This document shows positions 7,774 to 15,042 of a stretch of 20,718 nt of DNA, piece by piece (positions within the stretch are counted from its first letter, which is position 1; each line of letters starts with the position of its first letter). The notes under the pieces are model-generated. The model made no database searches. It was not told where the DNA came from and saw only the letters and a list, made by a program, of their open reading frames with translations. The stretch is taken from positions 1 through 20,718 of the forward strand of contig JACQAB010000145.1 of assembly GCA_016195205.1 (NCBI GenBank), read 5' to 3'. The stretch comes from Pseudomonadota bacterium. Its GTDB lineage: Bacteria > Pseudomonadota > Alphaproteobacteria > UBA9219 > RGZA01. The translations under genes and the position numbers were made by a program.

Positions 7774-8052
7774 ATGATCAAAAGTTTCCGGCATAAGGGA
7801 CTGAAACAATTCCTTAAAGGCGGTGATTCACGCAAGCTGCCACCAGAAATGGTGGAACGCCTGCGTGACTTGCTTACGGCGCTTAACGAGGCGGAAGCTA
7901 TTGAAGACCTTGTTCGTCCCAGCTTCCGACTTCACAGCCTAAGAGGAGGCATGAAAGGGGTTTGGGCCGTCACGGTCCGCGCCAACTGGCGGATTACGTT
8001 CCGTTTTGAGAGCGGGCATGCTTTTGATGTTGATTTTCAGGATTATCACTAA
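7774..8052 (+). CDS. higB: HigB/RelE-family toxin (predicted ribosome-dependent mRNase)
   Basis: This 92-residue protein opens MIKSFRHKGLKQFLKGGDSR and ends RANWRITFRFESGHAFDVDF plus QDYH. The combination of a K-x-L-x-x-F-x-x-G start, LRG..KGVWAVTVRANWRI and a terminal DVDFQDYH is the HigB plasmid-maintenance killer pattern. HigB toxins cut mRNA on the ribosome and are neutralised by HigA. Toxin before antitoxin is the normal HigBA order. GGAG (7763-7766) lies seven bases before the ATG, but the predicted transcript start falls at its edge, so translation initiation may be unusual. Base composition looks less GC-rich than dnaG, suggesting transfer. Toxicity itself is inferred. Confidence 0.9.
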   Translation: MIKSFRHKGLKQFLKGGDSRKLPPEMVERLRDLLTALNEAEAIEDLVRPSFRLHSLRGGMKGVWAVTVRANWRITFRFESGHAFDVDFQDYH

Positions 8053-8064
8053 AGGAGACACGCC

Positions 8065-8373
8065 ATGCGCATGAAAAATCCGTCCCACCCCGGCCGTTTG
8101 GTGAAAGCTGATCTTGAAGCTTTGGGCCTGTCTATATCCAAAGCCGCCAAAGGCTTGGGTGTAACGCGCCAGCAGCTTTACAAGGTCGTAAACTGTGAAA
8201 GCGCCATATCTCCTGAAATGGCTGTGCGGCTGGCCATGGGCATTGGCAGCACCCCGGATATGTGGCTGCGCTTGCAGGCAAAATATGACCTGGCGCAACT
8301 GCGCAAGCGCGGAAATAAAACAAAAATAAAGGTCCGCCGGTTCGAAGACTGCGTCCTTCAGGATCAGGCATAA
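8065..8373 (+). CDS. higA: HigA-family antitoxin (HTH-XRE DNA-binding protein)
   Basis: The protein has 102 residues. It contains PSHPGRLVKADLEALGLSIS followed by the helix-turn-helix AAKGLGVTRQQLYKVVNCES (about 28-47) and EMAVRLAMGIGSTPDMWLRLQ plus KYDL, the typical HigA arrangement. It should bind HigB directly and repress the palindromic promoter at 7731-7759. The ATG has AGGAGA (8053-8058) six bases upstream and lies 12 bases after the higB stop, so the pair is cotranscribed, with the antitoxin having the stronger ribosome binding site. The C-terminal tail RRFEDCVLQDQA is short and basic before the stop. dnaG begins 15 bases later. Confidence 0.92.
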   Translation: MRMKNPSHPGRLVKADLEALGLSISKAAKGLGVTRQQLYKVVNCESAISPEMAVRLAMGIGSTPDMWLRLQAKYDLAQLRKRGNKTKIKVRRFEDCVLQDQA

Positions 8374-8388
8374 ATTTCAAAGCATCCC

Positions 8389-10233
8389 ATGCCCTTCCCG
8401 CCTGAATTTCTTGACGAATTAAGAAACCGCATCTCGGTCTCCGAGGTGGTGGGCCGCCGCGTGAAACTCATCCGCAAGGGGCGTGAATTCGGCGCGTGCT
8501 GCCCCTTCCATAACGAAAAAACGCCCAGCTTCACGGTGAATGACCAGAAGGGTTTCTTTCACTGCTTCGGCTGCGGCGCGCATGGCAGCGCGATTGACTT
8601 CATCATGCGCCAGGAAAACCGCTCATTCCCCGAGGCGGTGGAGGTGTTGGCCGGGTTGGCAGGGATGCAGGTGCCGCAATCCACGCCGGAAGAAACCCAG
8701 CGGTTCGAGAAAGAGAAAAACCTCTACACGCTGATCGAAGATGCCGCGAAATGGTTTGAAGAGCAGTTGCACAAGCCTGCCGGCGCGGGCGCGCTGAAAT
8801 ATGCGCGCAGCCGTGGATTGACCGATGAAATCATTTCCCGCTTCCGCCTGGGCTTTGCGCCGAATGATGGTCAGGCATTGCTTTCCCACCTTTCCGGCAA
8901 AGGCTACACGCCGCAACAGATGCAGGAATCTGGTCTGGCCAAAAAGGCCGAGAATGAAGACCGGATGTACAGCTTCTTCCGCGGGCGCCTGATTTTCCCC
9001 GTGGGGGACCGCCGTGGGCGGGTGGTGGCCTTCGGCGCGCGCCTGTTGGAAGGCGAAGGTCCGAAATACATCAATTCCGCTGAGCACAGCCTGTTTCACA
9101 AAGGCACCCTGCTTTATGGCTTCAGCCGCGCGCGCGCCGCGGCGGCGGACAACAAACCGCTGATCATCACCGAAGGTTATATGGACGTCATCCGGCTGGT
9201 GGATGCCGGTTTCGCGGGCGCGGTAGCGCCATTGGGCACCGCGCTGACGGAAGAACAGATGCTGGCGCTGTGGAGAATTATTCTTAAGCCGCCCACGCGC
9301 CCGGAACTGCTGAACCACATTCCCATTCTGTGCTTCGACGGCGATACCGCCGGACAACGCGCCGCCGAACGCGCGCTGTTGCGCATTTTGCCGCATCTGG
9401 CCGCCGACCAATCGGCCCGCTTTGCCGCCATGCCCGAAGGCGAAGATCCGGACAGCCTGATCAAGGGCAAAGGCCCCGCCGCCATGCAGGCGGTGCTGGA
9501 CCGCGCCCTGCCGCTGATCGATTTCCTTTGGCAGGCCACGGCGGGCGAGCGGCCGCTGAATACGCCGGAAGACCGCGCCGGTTTCCGCCGCGACCTGGAA
9601 GCGCGCATTTCCGAAATCCGCGACACGCCGGTGCAGCGCGACTATCGCGAGGCCATTTTCAAACGCCTACAGGAAAATTTTGGCCCGGTGCAGGGTTCAT
9701 ACCAGTACCAGCCGGGGCGGATGATCAAACCCTCGGCACTTAAGCCGCGCGCCCTGCCCAGCAACCTGCAGGAGCGCATCGTGCTGGCGATCCTGATCAA
9801 CCACCCTGTGTTGTTCCCTGAAATGGAAGAGGCGCTGCACGCCCTGCCCATCAATGACAAAAACCTGGTGACGCTGTTGCAAAGCATTTTTGAATATATG
9901 GGCGAGACATCGCACGCCCATGACGACGCTGCCGCCCTGCGCGCCTATCTGGAAAAGGCCGGCTTCGCCCCGGTGCTGGAGCAGGGTTTTGGGCCCGAGT
10001 TGTATATGCATGCCAAATTTGCCCGCCCCGACCGCCCCCTGGCCATGGCCCGGGCCGGCTGGCATGAAATATGGAACCGGCACCTTCGCGCACAACTCGA
10101 GGAAGAGCTTAAAACCGCCAGTTTTGAAGAGAAAAACAGCGAAAACACCCAGATTCAGGAACGAATCAGGCATCTGCGGGCCATGCTGGCGGAAATGGAC
10201 GCCAAAACCGAGGCGGAAGCGGCGCAGGCTTGA
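8389..10233 (+). CDS. dnaG: DNA primase
   Basis: This 614-residue primase synthesises RNA primers at the replication fork. The N-terminal zinc-binding domain has ligands Cys38, His41, Cys59 and Cys62 (CCPFHNEKTPSF and HCFGCG). The Toprim catalytic core has Glu262 in ITEGYMDVI and Asp317/Asp319 in CFDGDTAGQRAA, so the metal-binding residues are intact. The C-terminal third is helical, as expected for the helicase-interaction domain. The ATG at 8389 follows higA by 15 bases and has no clear Shine-Dalgarno sequence (TTCAAAGCATCCC precedes it). With no room for a private promoter, its transcripts must start at higBA or further upstream, or within higA. Identification is secure. Confidence 0.97.
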   Translation: MPFPPEFLDELRNRISVSEVVGRRVKLIRKGREFGACCPFHNEKTPSFTVNDQKGFFHCFGCGAHGSAIDFIMRQENRSFPEAVEVLAGLAGMQVPQSTPEETQRFEKEKNLYTLIEDAAKWFEEQLHKPAGAGALKYARSRGLTDEIISRFRLGFAPNDGQALLSHLSGKGYTPQQMQESGLAKKAENEDRMYSFFRGRLIFPVGDRRGRVVAFGARLLEGEGPKYINSAEHSLFHKGTLLYGFSRARAAAADNKPLIITEGYMDVIRLVDAGFAGAVAPLGTALTEEQMLALWRIILKPPTRPELLNHIPILCFDGDTAGQRAAERALLRILPHLAADQSARFAAMPEGEDPDSLIKGKGPAAMQAVLDRALPLIDFLWQATAGERPLNTPEDRAGFRRDLEARISEIRDTPVQRDYREAIFKRLQENFGPVQGSYQYQPGRMIKPSALKPRALPSNLQERIVLAILINHPVLFPEMEEALHALPINDKNLVTLLQSIFEYMGETSHAHDDAAALRAYLEKAGFAPVLEQGFGPELYMHAKFARPDRPLAMARAGWHEIWNRHLRAQLEEELKTASFEEKNSENTQIQERIRHLRAMLAEMDAKTEAEAAQA

Positions 10234-10417
10234 TTAACCGCACTTTCCTTCTAAATCGCTGTTCAGAGGACTTGTATAAAAAGCTGTGATTACAGTATGA
10301 ATCGGGTTCGAATCGGGTTTAGGAAAGCCGTCTAAAAACTCATATCTCAAAACATTGGCCGCTCCGCCAAAACGGGGCGTGGAAAATTGTCGTTCCCCCA
10401 CTCTTAAGGCGAAGATC
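10234..10417 (+). promoter_or_regulatory. dnaG-rpoD spacer with possible rpoD promoter and tandem repeat
   Basis: The 184 bases contain TATAAA at 10275-10280 without a convincing -35 box, and two tandem copies of GAATCGGGTT (10299-10308 and 10310-10319). No strong terminator hairpin is visible. The spacer is long for a simple operon, so an internal rpoD promoter is plausible but not proven. Confidence 0.3.
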
Positions 10418-12646
10418 ATGGCGGCTAAAAAGGTGAAAAAAGTGAATAAGAAAGTGGTCCATAAGAAACCGGCGCCGAAACCCGCCAAGGTCGTCAAAAA
10501 AGCCGAGAAGAAACCCGCCCTGCCTGTCAAGTTTGCAAAGAAGCTGCCCGTTCCCGCCAAGGCGGCGGCGCCGGTTAAGCCGGGCAAGGCTCCTAAAGTC
10601 GTGCCGCCTTCGGCCAAGGTTCTGAAAAATCTTCCCAAGAATTTCAAGAAAATCGAAACCGGTAAGAAACCCACAGGCGAAAAAGACGAAACCGCTCCGG
10701 TGTTGGACGACGCGGCCGCCAGCGCGCTTAAAAAACTGGTGCGCAAGGGAAAAACGCGCGGCTATGTGACAATCAATGAATTGAACGCCGTGCTGCCGCC
10801 CGACCAGATTTCCTCGGAACAGATCGAAGACGCGTTGGCCATGTTCTCGGAATTCGGCATCAACGTGGTGGAAAGCGACGAAGAGGAAGCCGAACCCGAA
10901 ACCAAGGAAGAGCCTGAAGAAGAGCAGGCTGTCGGTAATATTGACGAAGAGTCGGTAAGCCGCACCGACGACCCCGTGCGCATGTATCTGCGCGAAATGG
11001 GCTCGGTGGAACTGCTGTCGCGTGAGGGCGAAATCGCCCTGGCCAAGCGTATCGAGGCCGGCCGCGAGATGATGATCAGCGGCATTTGTGAATCGCCGCT
11101 CACCATTCAGGCCATCCTCGCCTGGCACGAGGCGCTGTCGGAAGGAAAGCTTCTGCTGCGCGACGTGATCGATCTGGAAGCCACCTATACCGCCGAAACC
11201 GGCGGGCTGCCGCCGGCAGCTATCCCCGCGCCCGGCGTGGAAGGCGCGATTGCCGAAACCCAGGCCGAAAAAGAGCCCGGTACGGAAACGCCGGAAGGCG
11301 AAGAAGGCAATCTTGACGAATTCGGCGACGAGGAAGCCAACCTGTCGCTTTCCGTTCTGGAAGAAAAGCTGAAGCCGCAGGTGATGGACACCTTCGCGCG
11401 CATTGCCGTCACCTATGCCAAGCTGTTCAAGCTTTCCACCCAGCGCCACCACGCGCTGATGAAGGGCGAAAACGTTTCCAAGCAGTCGGACAAGAAATTC
11501 CAGGGCCTGAAGCAGGAACTGGTGGATCTGGTGCGCACTATTCACTTCAATAACATGCGCCTGGAACAGCTGGTGCAGCAGCTTTATACCCTGAACCGCC
11601 GGCTGATCGGGTTGGAAGGCCGCCTGCTGCGCATGGCGATTGAGTGCAAGGTCCACCGCGATGAATTCCTGGCCCGCTATTACGGGCATGAGCTGGACCT
11701 GAACTGGCTCACGGTGGTGATTGGCCCGCACGCCAAAACGGGCAAGGAAGGCCCCTCGGCCTCGGTGGTAAAGGCCTGGACGCATTTCATGGAGCGCCAT
11801 GGCGAAGAGGTTGAGCGCATGCGCGCCGAGATCACCGCCATCTGCAACGAAGCCGGGCTGGCCTTATTGGATTTCCGGCGCATTGTGGCCACCGTACAGC
11901 GCGGTGAAAAGGAATCCGGCCGCGCCAAGAAGGAAATGGTGGAAGCCAACCTTCGCCTCGTCATTTCCATTGCCAAGAAATATACCAATCGCGGCTTGCA
12001 ATTCCTTGATCTGATTCAAGAAGGTAATATCGGGTTGATGAAGGCGGTGGATAAATTCGAATACCGCCGCGGTTATAAGTTTTCCACCTACGCCACCTGG
12101 TGGATCCGGCAGGCCATTACGCGTTCCATTGCCGACCAGGCGCGCACCATCCGCATTCCCGTGCACATGATTGAAACCATCAACAAGCTGGTGCGCACCA
12201 GCCGCCAGATGCTGCACGAAATCGGCCGCGAGCCCACGCCGGAAGAACTGGCCGAAAAGCTGATGATGCCGCTGGAAAAGGTGCGCAAGGTTCTGAAAAT
12301 CGCCAAGGAGCCCATCAGCCTGGAAACGCCCATCGGCGACGAGGAAGATTCACATCTGGGCGACTTTATTGAAGACAAAAACGCCGTGCAGCCGCTGGAT
12401 TCCGCCATCCTAGGCAACCTGCGCGAAACCACCACCCGCGTGCTGGCCACGCTGACCCCGCGTGAAGAACGCGTGCTGCGCATGCGCTTTGGCATCGGCA
12501 TGAACACCGATCACACCCTGGAAGAAGTGGGCCAGCAGTTCAGCGTCACGCGCGAACGTATCCGCCAGATCGAAGCTAAGGCGCTGCGCAAACTGAAGCA
12601 CCCCTCGCGTTCACGCAAACTGCGCAGCTTTTTGGATGATAGATAA
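10418..12646 (+). CDS. rpoD: RNA polymerase primary sigma factor RpoD (sigma-70)
   Basis: The protein has 742 residues from ATG 10418, which has AAGG about eight bases upstream. A longer frame starts at TTG 10355, but its extra 21 residues are unconvincing. Residues 1 to about 90 form an unusual Lys/Ala/Pro-rich tail with about 29 lysines. Region 1.1 follows (LKKLVRKGKTRGYVTINELN), then an acidic linker, region 1.2 (DDPVRMYLREMGSVELLSRE), a long acidic non-conserved region, region 2 (NLRLVISIAKKYTNRGLQFL through YATWWIRQAITRSIADQ, which contacts the -10 box), region 3, and region 4 (LTPREERVLRMRFGIG to VTRERIRQIEAKALRKLKHP, which reads the -35 box). It is the housekeeping sigma factor downstream of dnaG, as usual in proteobacteria. 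Confidence 0.97.
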   Translation: MAAKKVKKVNKKVVHKKPAPKPAKVVKKAEKKPALPVKFAKKLPVPAKAAAPVKPGKAPKVVPPSAKVLKNLPKNFKKIETGKKPTGEKDETAPVLDDAAASALKKLVRKGKTRGYVTINELNAVLPPDQISSEQIEDALAMFSEFGINVVESDEEEAEPETKEEPEEEQAVGNIDEESVSRTDDPVRMYLREMGSVELLSREGEIALAKRIEAGREMMISGICESPLTIQAILAWHEALSEGKLLLRDVIDLEATYTAETGGLPPAAIPAPGVEGAIAETQAEKEPGTETPEGEEGNLDEFGDEEANLSLSVLEEKLKPQVMDTFARIAVTYAKLFKLSTQRHHALMKGENVSKQSDKKFQGLKQELVDLVRTIHFNNMRLEQLVQQLYTLNRRLIGLEGRLLRMAIECKVHRDEFLARYYGHELDLNWLTVVIGPHAKTGKEGPSASVVKAWTHFMERHGEEVERMRAEITAICNEAGLALLDFRRIVATVQRGEKESGRAKKEMVEANLRLVISIAKKYTNRGLQFLDLIQEGNIGLMKAVDKFEYRRGYKFSTYATWWIRQAITRSIADQARTIRIPVHMIETINKLVRTSRQMLHEIGREPTPEELAEKLMMPLEKVRKVLKIAKEPISLETPIGDEEDSHLGDFIEDKNAVQPLDSAILGNLRETTTRVLATLTPREERVLRMRFGIGMNTDHTLEEVGQQFSVTRERIRQIEAKALRKLKHPSRSRKLRSFLDDR

Positions 12647-12720
12647 TTTCTTAACCGTCTATTAACCGGTTGTTTAGCCGGGAGGCTTAAAATCGTTTCT
12701 TCTTTGCAAATGAGGAAGAA

Positions 12721-13329
12721 ATGGCCGAGTCAGATAAACCATCGGGTTTTTTCGGGAATGTTGTGGCGGAATTCAAAAGGCTTTTCCATTTCGATAATCC
12801 CTATAAGCCCTATGTTGCGGTTCCCGGCTCTAATAAGTTTCTAAATGAGCGCAATGGCATAGAATTTCATAATGCCGTGCGTTTTGCGCTGGGCGATGGA
12901 ATTCCGAGCTATAAAGGAGAGCGCACATCCGAATACCCCGAAGCCTCCATAGAAAGCCTCTACCATCCTGCACCCGCCGTGCGTTATGGCGAGGCGCCCC
13001 AATCGGTAAAAGTGAAAACGACGTTGCCCGCCTATGACCAAGGCTACGCGGAACTGACACGCTATAAAACGGGGAAATATAAAACCGGAGAACATAAACC
13101 CGGGGAAAGTTTTTTTGAAGAAACACCTACGGCTAAAACCATCGTTCAGGCAACGGGCCAAGACATCAAAGTGACCTATAACGACCTTGCCACGGGCCGA
13201 GTGGGCGCCGCCGTCATCGGTCTAGATGGAAAACTGAATGAGCCCTCGGGAGATTCCGTTGCGGGGGCCCAGGCGCAAATTATCGCCACGCGGGTGCGGC
13301 AGTATTTAGGGCCAAAACAATCCCAGTAA
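12721..13329 (+). CDS. Unrecognised 202-residue soluble protein
   Basis: I do not recognise this protein. It has no signal peptide or membrane segment and is rich in Tyr, Lys, Glu and Gly. Residues 115-129 are three tandem pentapeptides (YKTGK, YKTGE, HKPGE). The C-terminal 60 residues look more ordered (VTYNDLATGRVGAAVIGLDG, then an Ala/Gln-rich helix ending RVRQYLG). The ATG has a good ribosome binding site (GAGGAA, five bases upstream). It lies 74 bases after rpoD in the same direction, and a weak AACCG/CGGTT hairpin in that gap is not a clear terminator. Base composition looks lower in GC than rpoD. Its stop is one base from the stop of the convergent gene. Confidence 0.75.
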   Translation: MAESDKPSGFFGNVVAEFKRLFHFDNPYKPYVAVPGSNKFLNERNGIEFHNAVRFALGDGIPSYKGERTSEYPEASIESLYHPAPAVRYGEAPQSVKVKTTLPAYDQGYAELTRYKTGKYKTGEHKPGESFFEETPTAKTIVQATGQDIKVTYNDLATGRVGAAVIGLDGKLNEPSGDSVAGAQAQIIATRVRQYLGPKQSQ

Positions 13330-13330
13330 G

Positions 13331-13645
13331 CTATTTCAGCTTGATCGGTTTTATGCCGCTGTCGATGCCGTGCGCCTGGCACTGGCCTTCCACGCAGATA
13401 CAGCTTTTAATCTCCAGGAAGCCGCATATCCCCGCCATCTTTTTCTTGGCGCATTCGCGGGCCACGGCTTCAGGATCAACCCTGGCTTCCTTATTCACGC
13501 AGCGCGGATAATACCCACAGCAATTGCCCACGTTCTTGACCATGCAATCGGCATCCGTTTTGCAGCTTGTATCCGGCTCGGGCGCGGCCCAGGCAGGGCT
13601 GCACAGGAAAAGCATCGCGATCATGAGAAGCCAGGACCGGATCAT
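13331..13645 (-). CDS. Secreted cysteine-rich small protein, unknown function
   Basis: From ATG 13645 the protein has 104 residues. A signal peptide is clear (MIRSWLLMIAMLFLCSPAWA, probable cleavage after AWA at residue 20). The mature part has ten cysteines, including CKTDADC, GNCCGYYPRC, CAKKKMAGIC, SCIC and a final QC, compatible with five disulfides in the periplasm or outside the cell. The signal-peptide Cys is not in a lipobox, so a lipoprotein is unlikely. I chose this start because AAGGA lies seven bases upstream and the signal peptide starts here; a longer frame reaching 13765 would run into the next gene. I do not know the function. An extended -10 promoter sits just upstream. Confidence 0.8.
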   Translation of the reverse strand: MIRSWLLMIAMLFLCSPAWAAPEPDTSCKTDADCMVKNVGNCCGYYPRCVNKEARVDPEAVARECAKKKMAGICGFLEIKSCICVEGQCQAHGIDSGIKPIKLK

Positions 13646-13663
13646 GGGGGTATCCTTGGATGG

Positions 13664-13672
13664 ATTATAGCA
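13664..13672 (-). promoter_or_regulatory. Extended -10 promoter for the cysteine-rich gene
   Basis: The minus strand reads TGCTATAAT, a perfect TGnTATAAT extended -10 element, with no good -35 box. It lies in the loop and arm of a perfect 7-base inverted repeat (TTGGATG/CATCCAA, 13656-13677) directly after the stop of the upstream transporter gene. Transcription would begin near 13657, giving a leader of about 12 bases. Confidence 0.55.
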
Positions 13673-13677
13673 TCCAA

Positions 13678-14616
13678 TTAAGAAGTTTCCTTGACGGGGG
13701 GAGGCGCCGGGCGGGCCGCAGTAATGCGGTAAACCGAGAAAAGCATTACCGGGACGGCCATCCACTGGCTCAAACTAAGCCGTTCCTGAAGGAAAACAAT
13801 GCCCAAAAACAGGCTCACGGCCGGGGTAACCAGCTCAAGGAAGCCGGCGGTGGGGGCATCCACCCATTTCAGCCCGTTGTAGTAAAGCACATAGCCATAG
13901 CCGGTGCAGCCCATCGCCGCCACGAAGATCATAAGCCAGGCGGTGGGCGTGAAATGGAGACTCAGCGCCGGGCCCTGCACCAGAAACATGCAGGGCAGCG
14001 CCACCACCGCCGCGACGGCAAAGCGCATGAACGCCAGCTCGGCCGAAAATACTTTGGCCTTCACCAGAAAACGTCCCAGCACACTGGAGATGCCCCAGCA
14101 GAATGCCGCCCCGGCAATCGCCGCGATACCGACGAAGTCGGCCTTCAGAATTTCACCGTCGAAGGGATGCGGCACGGAAATAAAATAGGATGCGATGACC
14201 GCCAGCACGCCATAGGGAACCAGTTTCCATGCCAATTTTTCATTCAGGAACACCGCCGCCATGCCCAGCGTGAAAAGCGGCTGAAGTTTTTCCAGCAAGG
14301 TGGCCACGCCCAGATCAAGATGATCCAACCCGATCAGCATCAGGGTCGACCCCACGAAGGCGCCCGACAGGGAAAGGCCAATAAGCTTGTATTTATGGGC
14401 CTTAAAGCGATCCCACAGGTGTTTTGCGTCCAGCCGGTAAACCAGAAAAATAAATACCGCCACAATCGTTGAAATCAGGAAGATCAGCACCAACGGTGGG
14501 ACGGACTTCAACAAACTCTTGCGCAGGTAATAGCCCACGGCCCACAGTGCCGCGGCCACCAGGATGGGCAGCACACCCTGACGGAAATAGTTTTTGCGAT
14601 GGGAAGGATGGCTCAT
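13678..14616 (-). CDS. EamA/DMT-family membrane transporter
   Basis: From ATG 14616 the protein has 312 residues with about ten hydrophobic helices in two similar halves, the EamA (drug/metabolite transporter) layout. Typical motifs are LLEKLQPLFTLGMAAVFLNE in the first half and GFLELVTPAVSLFLGIVFLQ followed by ERLS in the second; both halves show the family P-x-x-x-x-x-x-x-x-x-L-x-E pattern. The substrate cannot be read from sequence; members export amino acids, metabolites or drugs. A TTG at 14646 would add ten polar residues. Neither start has a good ribosome binding site; GGAAGGA lies 17 bases before the ATG. A terminator for the gene upstream lies just before this gene, so it needs its own promoter, which I could not locate. 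Confidence 0.88.
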   Translation of the reverse strand: MSHPSHRKNYFRQGVLPILVAAALWAVGYYLRKSLLKSVPPLVLIFLISTIVAVFIFLVYRLDAKHLWDRFKAHKYKLIGLSLSGAFVGSTLMLIGLDHLDLGVATLLEKLQPLFTLGMAAVFLNEKLAWKLVPYGVLAVIASYFISVPHPFDGEILKADFVGIAAIAGAAFCWGISSVLGRFLVKAKVFSAELAFMRFAVAAVVALPCMFLVQGPALSLHFTPTAWLMIFVAAMGCTGYGYVLYYNGLKWVDAPTAGFLELVTPAVSLFLGIVFLQERLSLSQWMAVPVMLFSVYRITAARPAPPPVKETS

Positions 14617-14660
14617 GGTTCGGAGGTCTTTGGTCCTTCCGAACAATAAAAGAGTTTCTG

Positions 14661-14714
14661 AAAAGAAAATACCCTGCCAAACGACCGAATGAACGGGAGA
14701 AGTGGCAGGGTATT
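14661..14714 (-). terminator. Intrinsic terminator of the lysine-rich mini-gene
   Basis: AATACCCTGCCA (14668-14679) and TGGCAGGGTATT (14703-14714) are perfect 12-base complementary arms. The 23-base loop holds a small CCG/CGG stem. On the minus strand the stem runs into TTTTCTTTTC, a U-rich tail. It lies 37 bases after the mini-gene stop and before the EamA gene. Confidence 0.75.
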
Positions 14715-14750
14715 AATTTGGAAAAAACAGATCGCGTTACGCGAACCTGC

Positions 14751-14810
14751 TTATCTCTTTTTCTTCTTTCCGCCCTTCTTGGCGGCTTTCTTTGCTTTCT
14801 TCTTAGCCAT
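14751..14810 (-). CDS. Lysine-rich 19-residue mini-protein
   Basis: The minus strand has GGAGG eight bases before an ATG that opens a 20-codon frame ending TAA, encoding MAKKKAKKAAKKGGKKKKR. Eleven of 19 residues are lysine. A strong ribosome binding site, a candidate promoter upstream and a convincing terminator downstream make this look like a real single-gene unit. The composition resembles histone H1 tails and the basic N-terminus of the RpoD in this window, so binding to DNA or RNA is a reasonable inference; an antimicrobial-like or ribosome-associated peptide is also possible. Chance cannot be fully excluded for so short a frame. Codons use both AAG and AAA. Confidence 0.65.
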   Translation of the reverse strand: MAKKKAKKAAKKGGKKKKR

Positions 14811-14846
14811 GGTAAGTACCTCCAGAGGTTGGCTATTGATGGAATG

Positions 14847-14876
14847 ATGTTGTGTTGAAGCGCCTTCTTCCGTCAA
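14847..14876 (-). promoter_or_regulatory. Candidate promoter of the lysine-rich mini-gene
   Basis: TTGACG (14871-14876, minus strand) is a 5/6 -35 match, followed after 18 bases by CAACAT, only a 3/6 -10 match. The strong -35 with weak -10 pattern is common in alphaproteobacteria. The transcript would have a leader of about 30 bases ending in the GGAGG site. Confidence 0.3.
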
Positions 14877-14926
14877 CAATTTTTAGCACTCTTATGCGCG
14901 AAAGAATGCATTTTCCCCGCCATGGA

Positions 14927-14958
14927 GCGAATTGCGTGTCTTGCATGCAACAATTCGC
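14927..14958. repeat. Nested inverted repeat
   Basis: GCGAATTG (14927-14934) and CAATTCGC (14951-14958) are perfect 8-base arms. Their 16-base loop contains the perfect palindrome TTGCATGCAA (14941-14950), and GCGCATGCGC (14957-14966) overlaps the right end. This could be a DNA-binding site, a cruciform or part of a structured RNA. Confidence 0.55.
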
Positions 14959-15042
14959 GCATGCGCACGAGTCGTTTAGCGCATTGCGCGTCCATTCTTC
15001 TTCGAATCGTCGAGAGATAATCGATCTTTGCACGCTTCATGC

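Noticed and set aside
10299..10320. GGTTCGAATC sequence resembling a tRNA T-loop or attachment site before rpoD
   Set aside because: The flanking bases cannot pair as a T-stem and no rest of a tRNA is present; it is better described as a tandem 10-base repeat.
10355..10417. Upstream TTG start for rpoD
   Set aside because: The extra 21 residues have no family likeness and the TTG lacks a ribosome binding site; ATG 10418 has AAGG at proper spacing.
10340..11800. 486-codon open frame antisense to rpoD
   Set aside because: His/Phe/Gly-rich shadow product caused by codon bias of rpoD; no start signals or recognisable domains.
13646..13765. Longer start for the cysteine-rich gene
   Set aside because: It would overlap the end of the EamA gene and bury the clear signal peptide 40 residues inside the protein.
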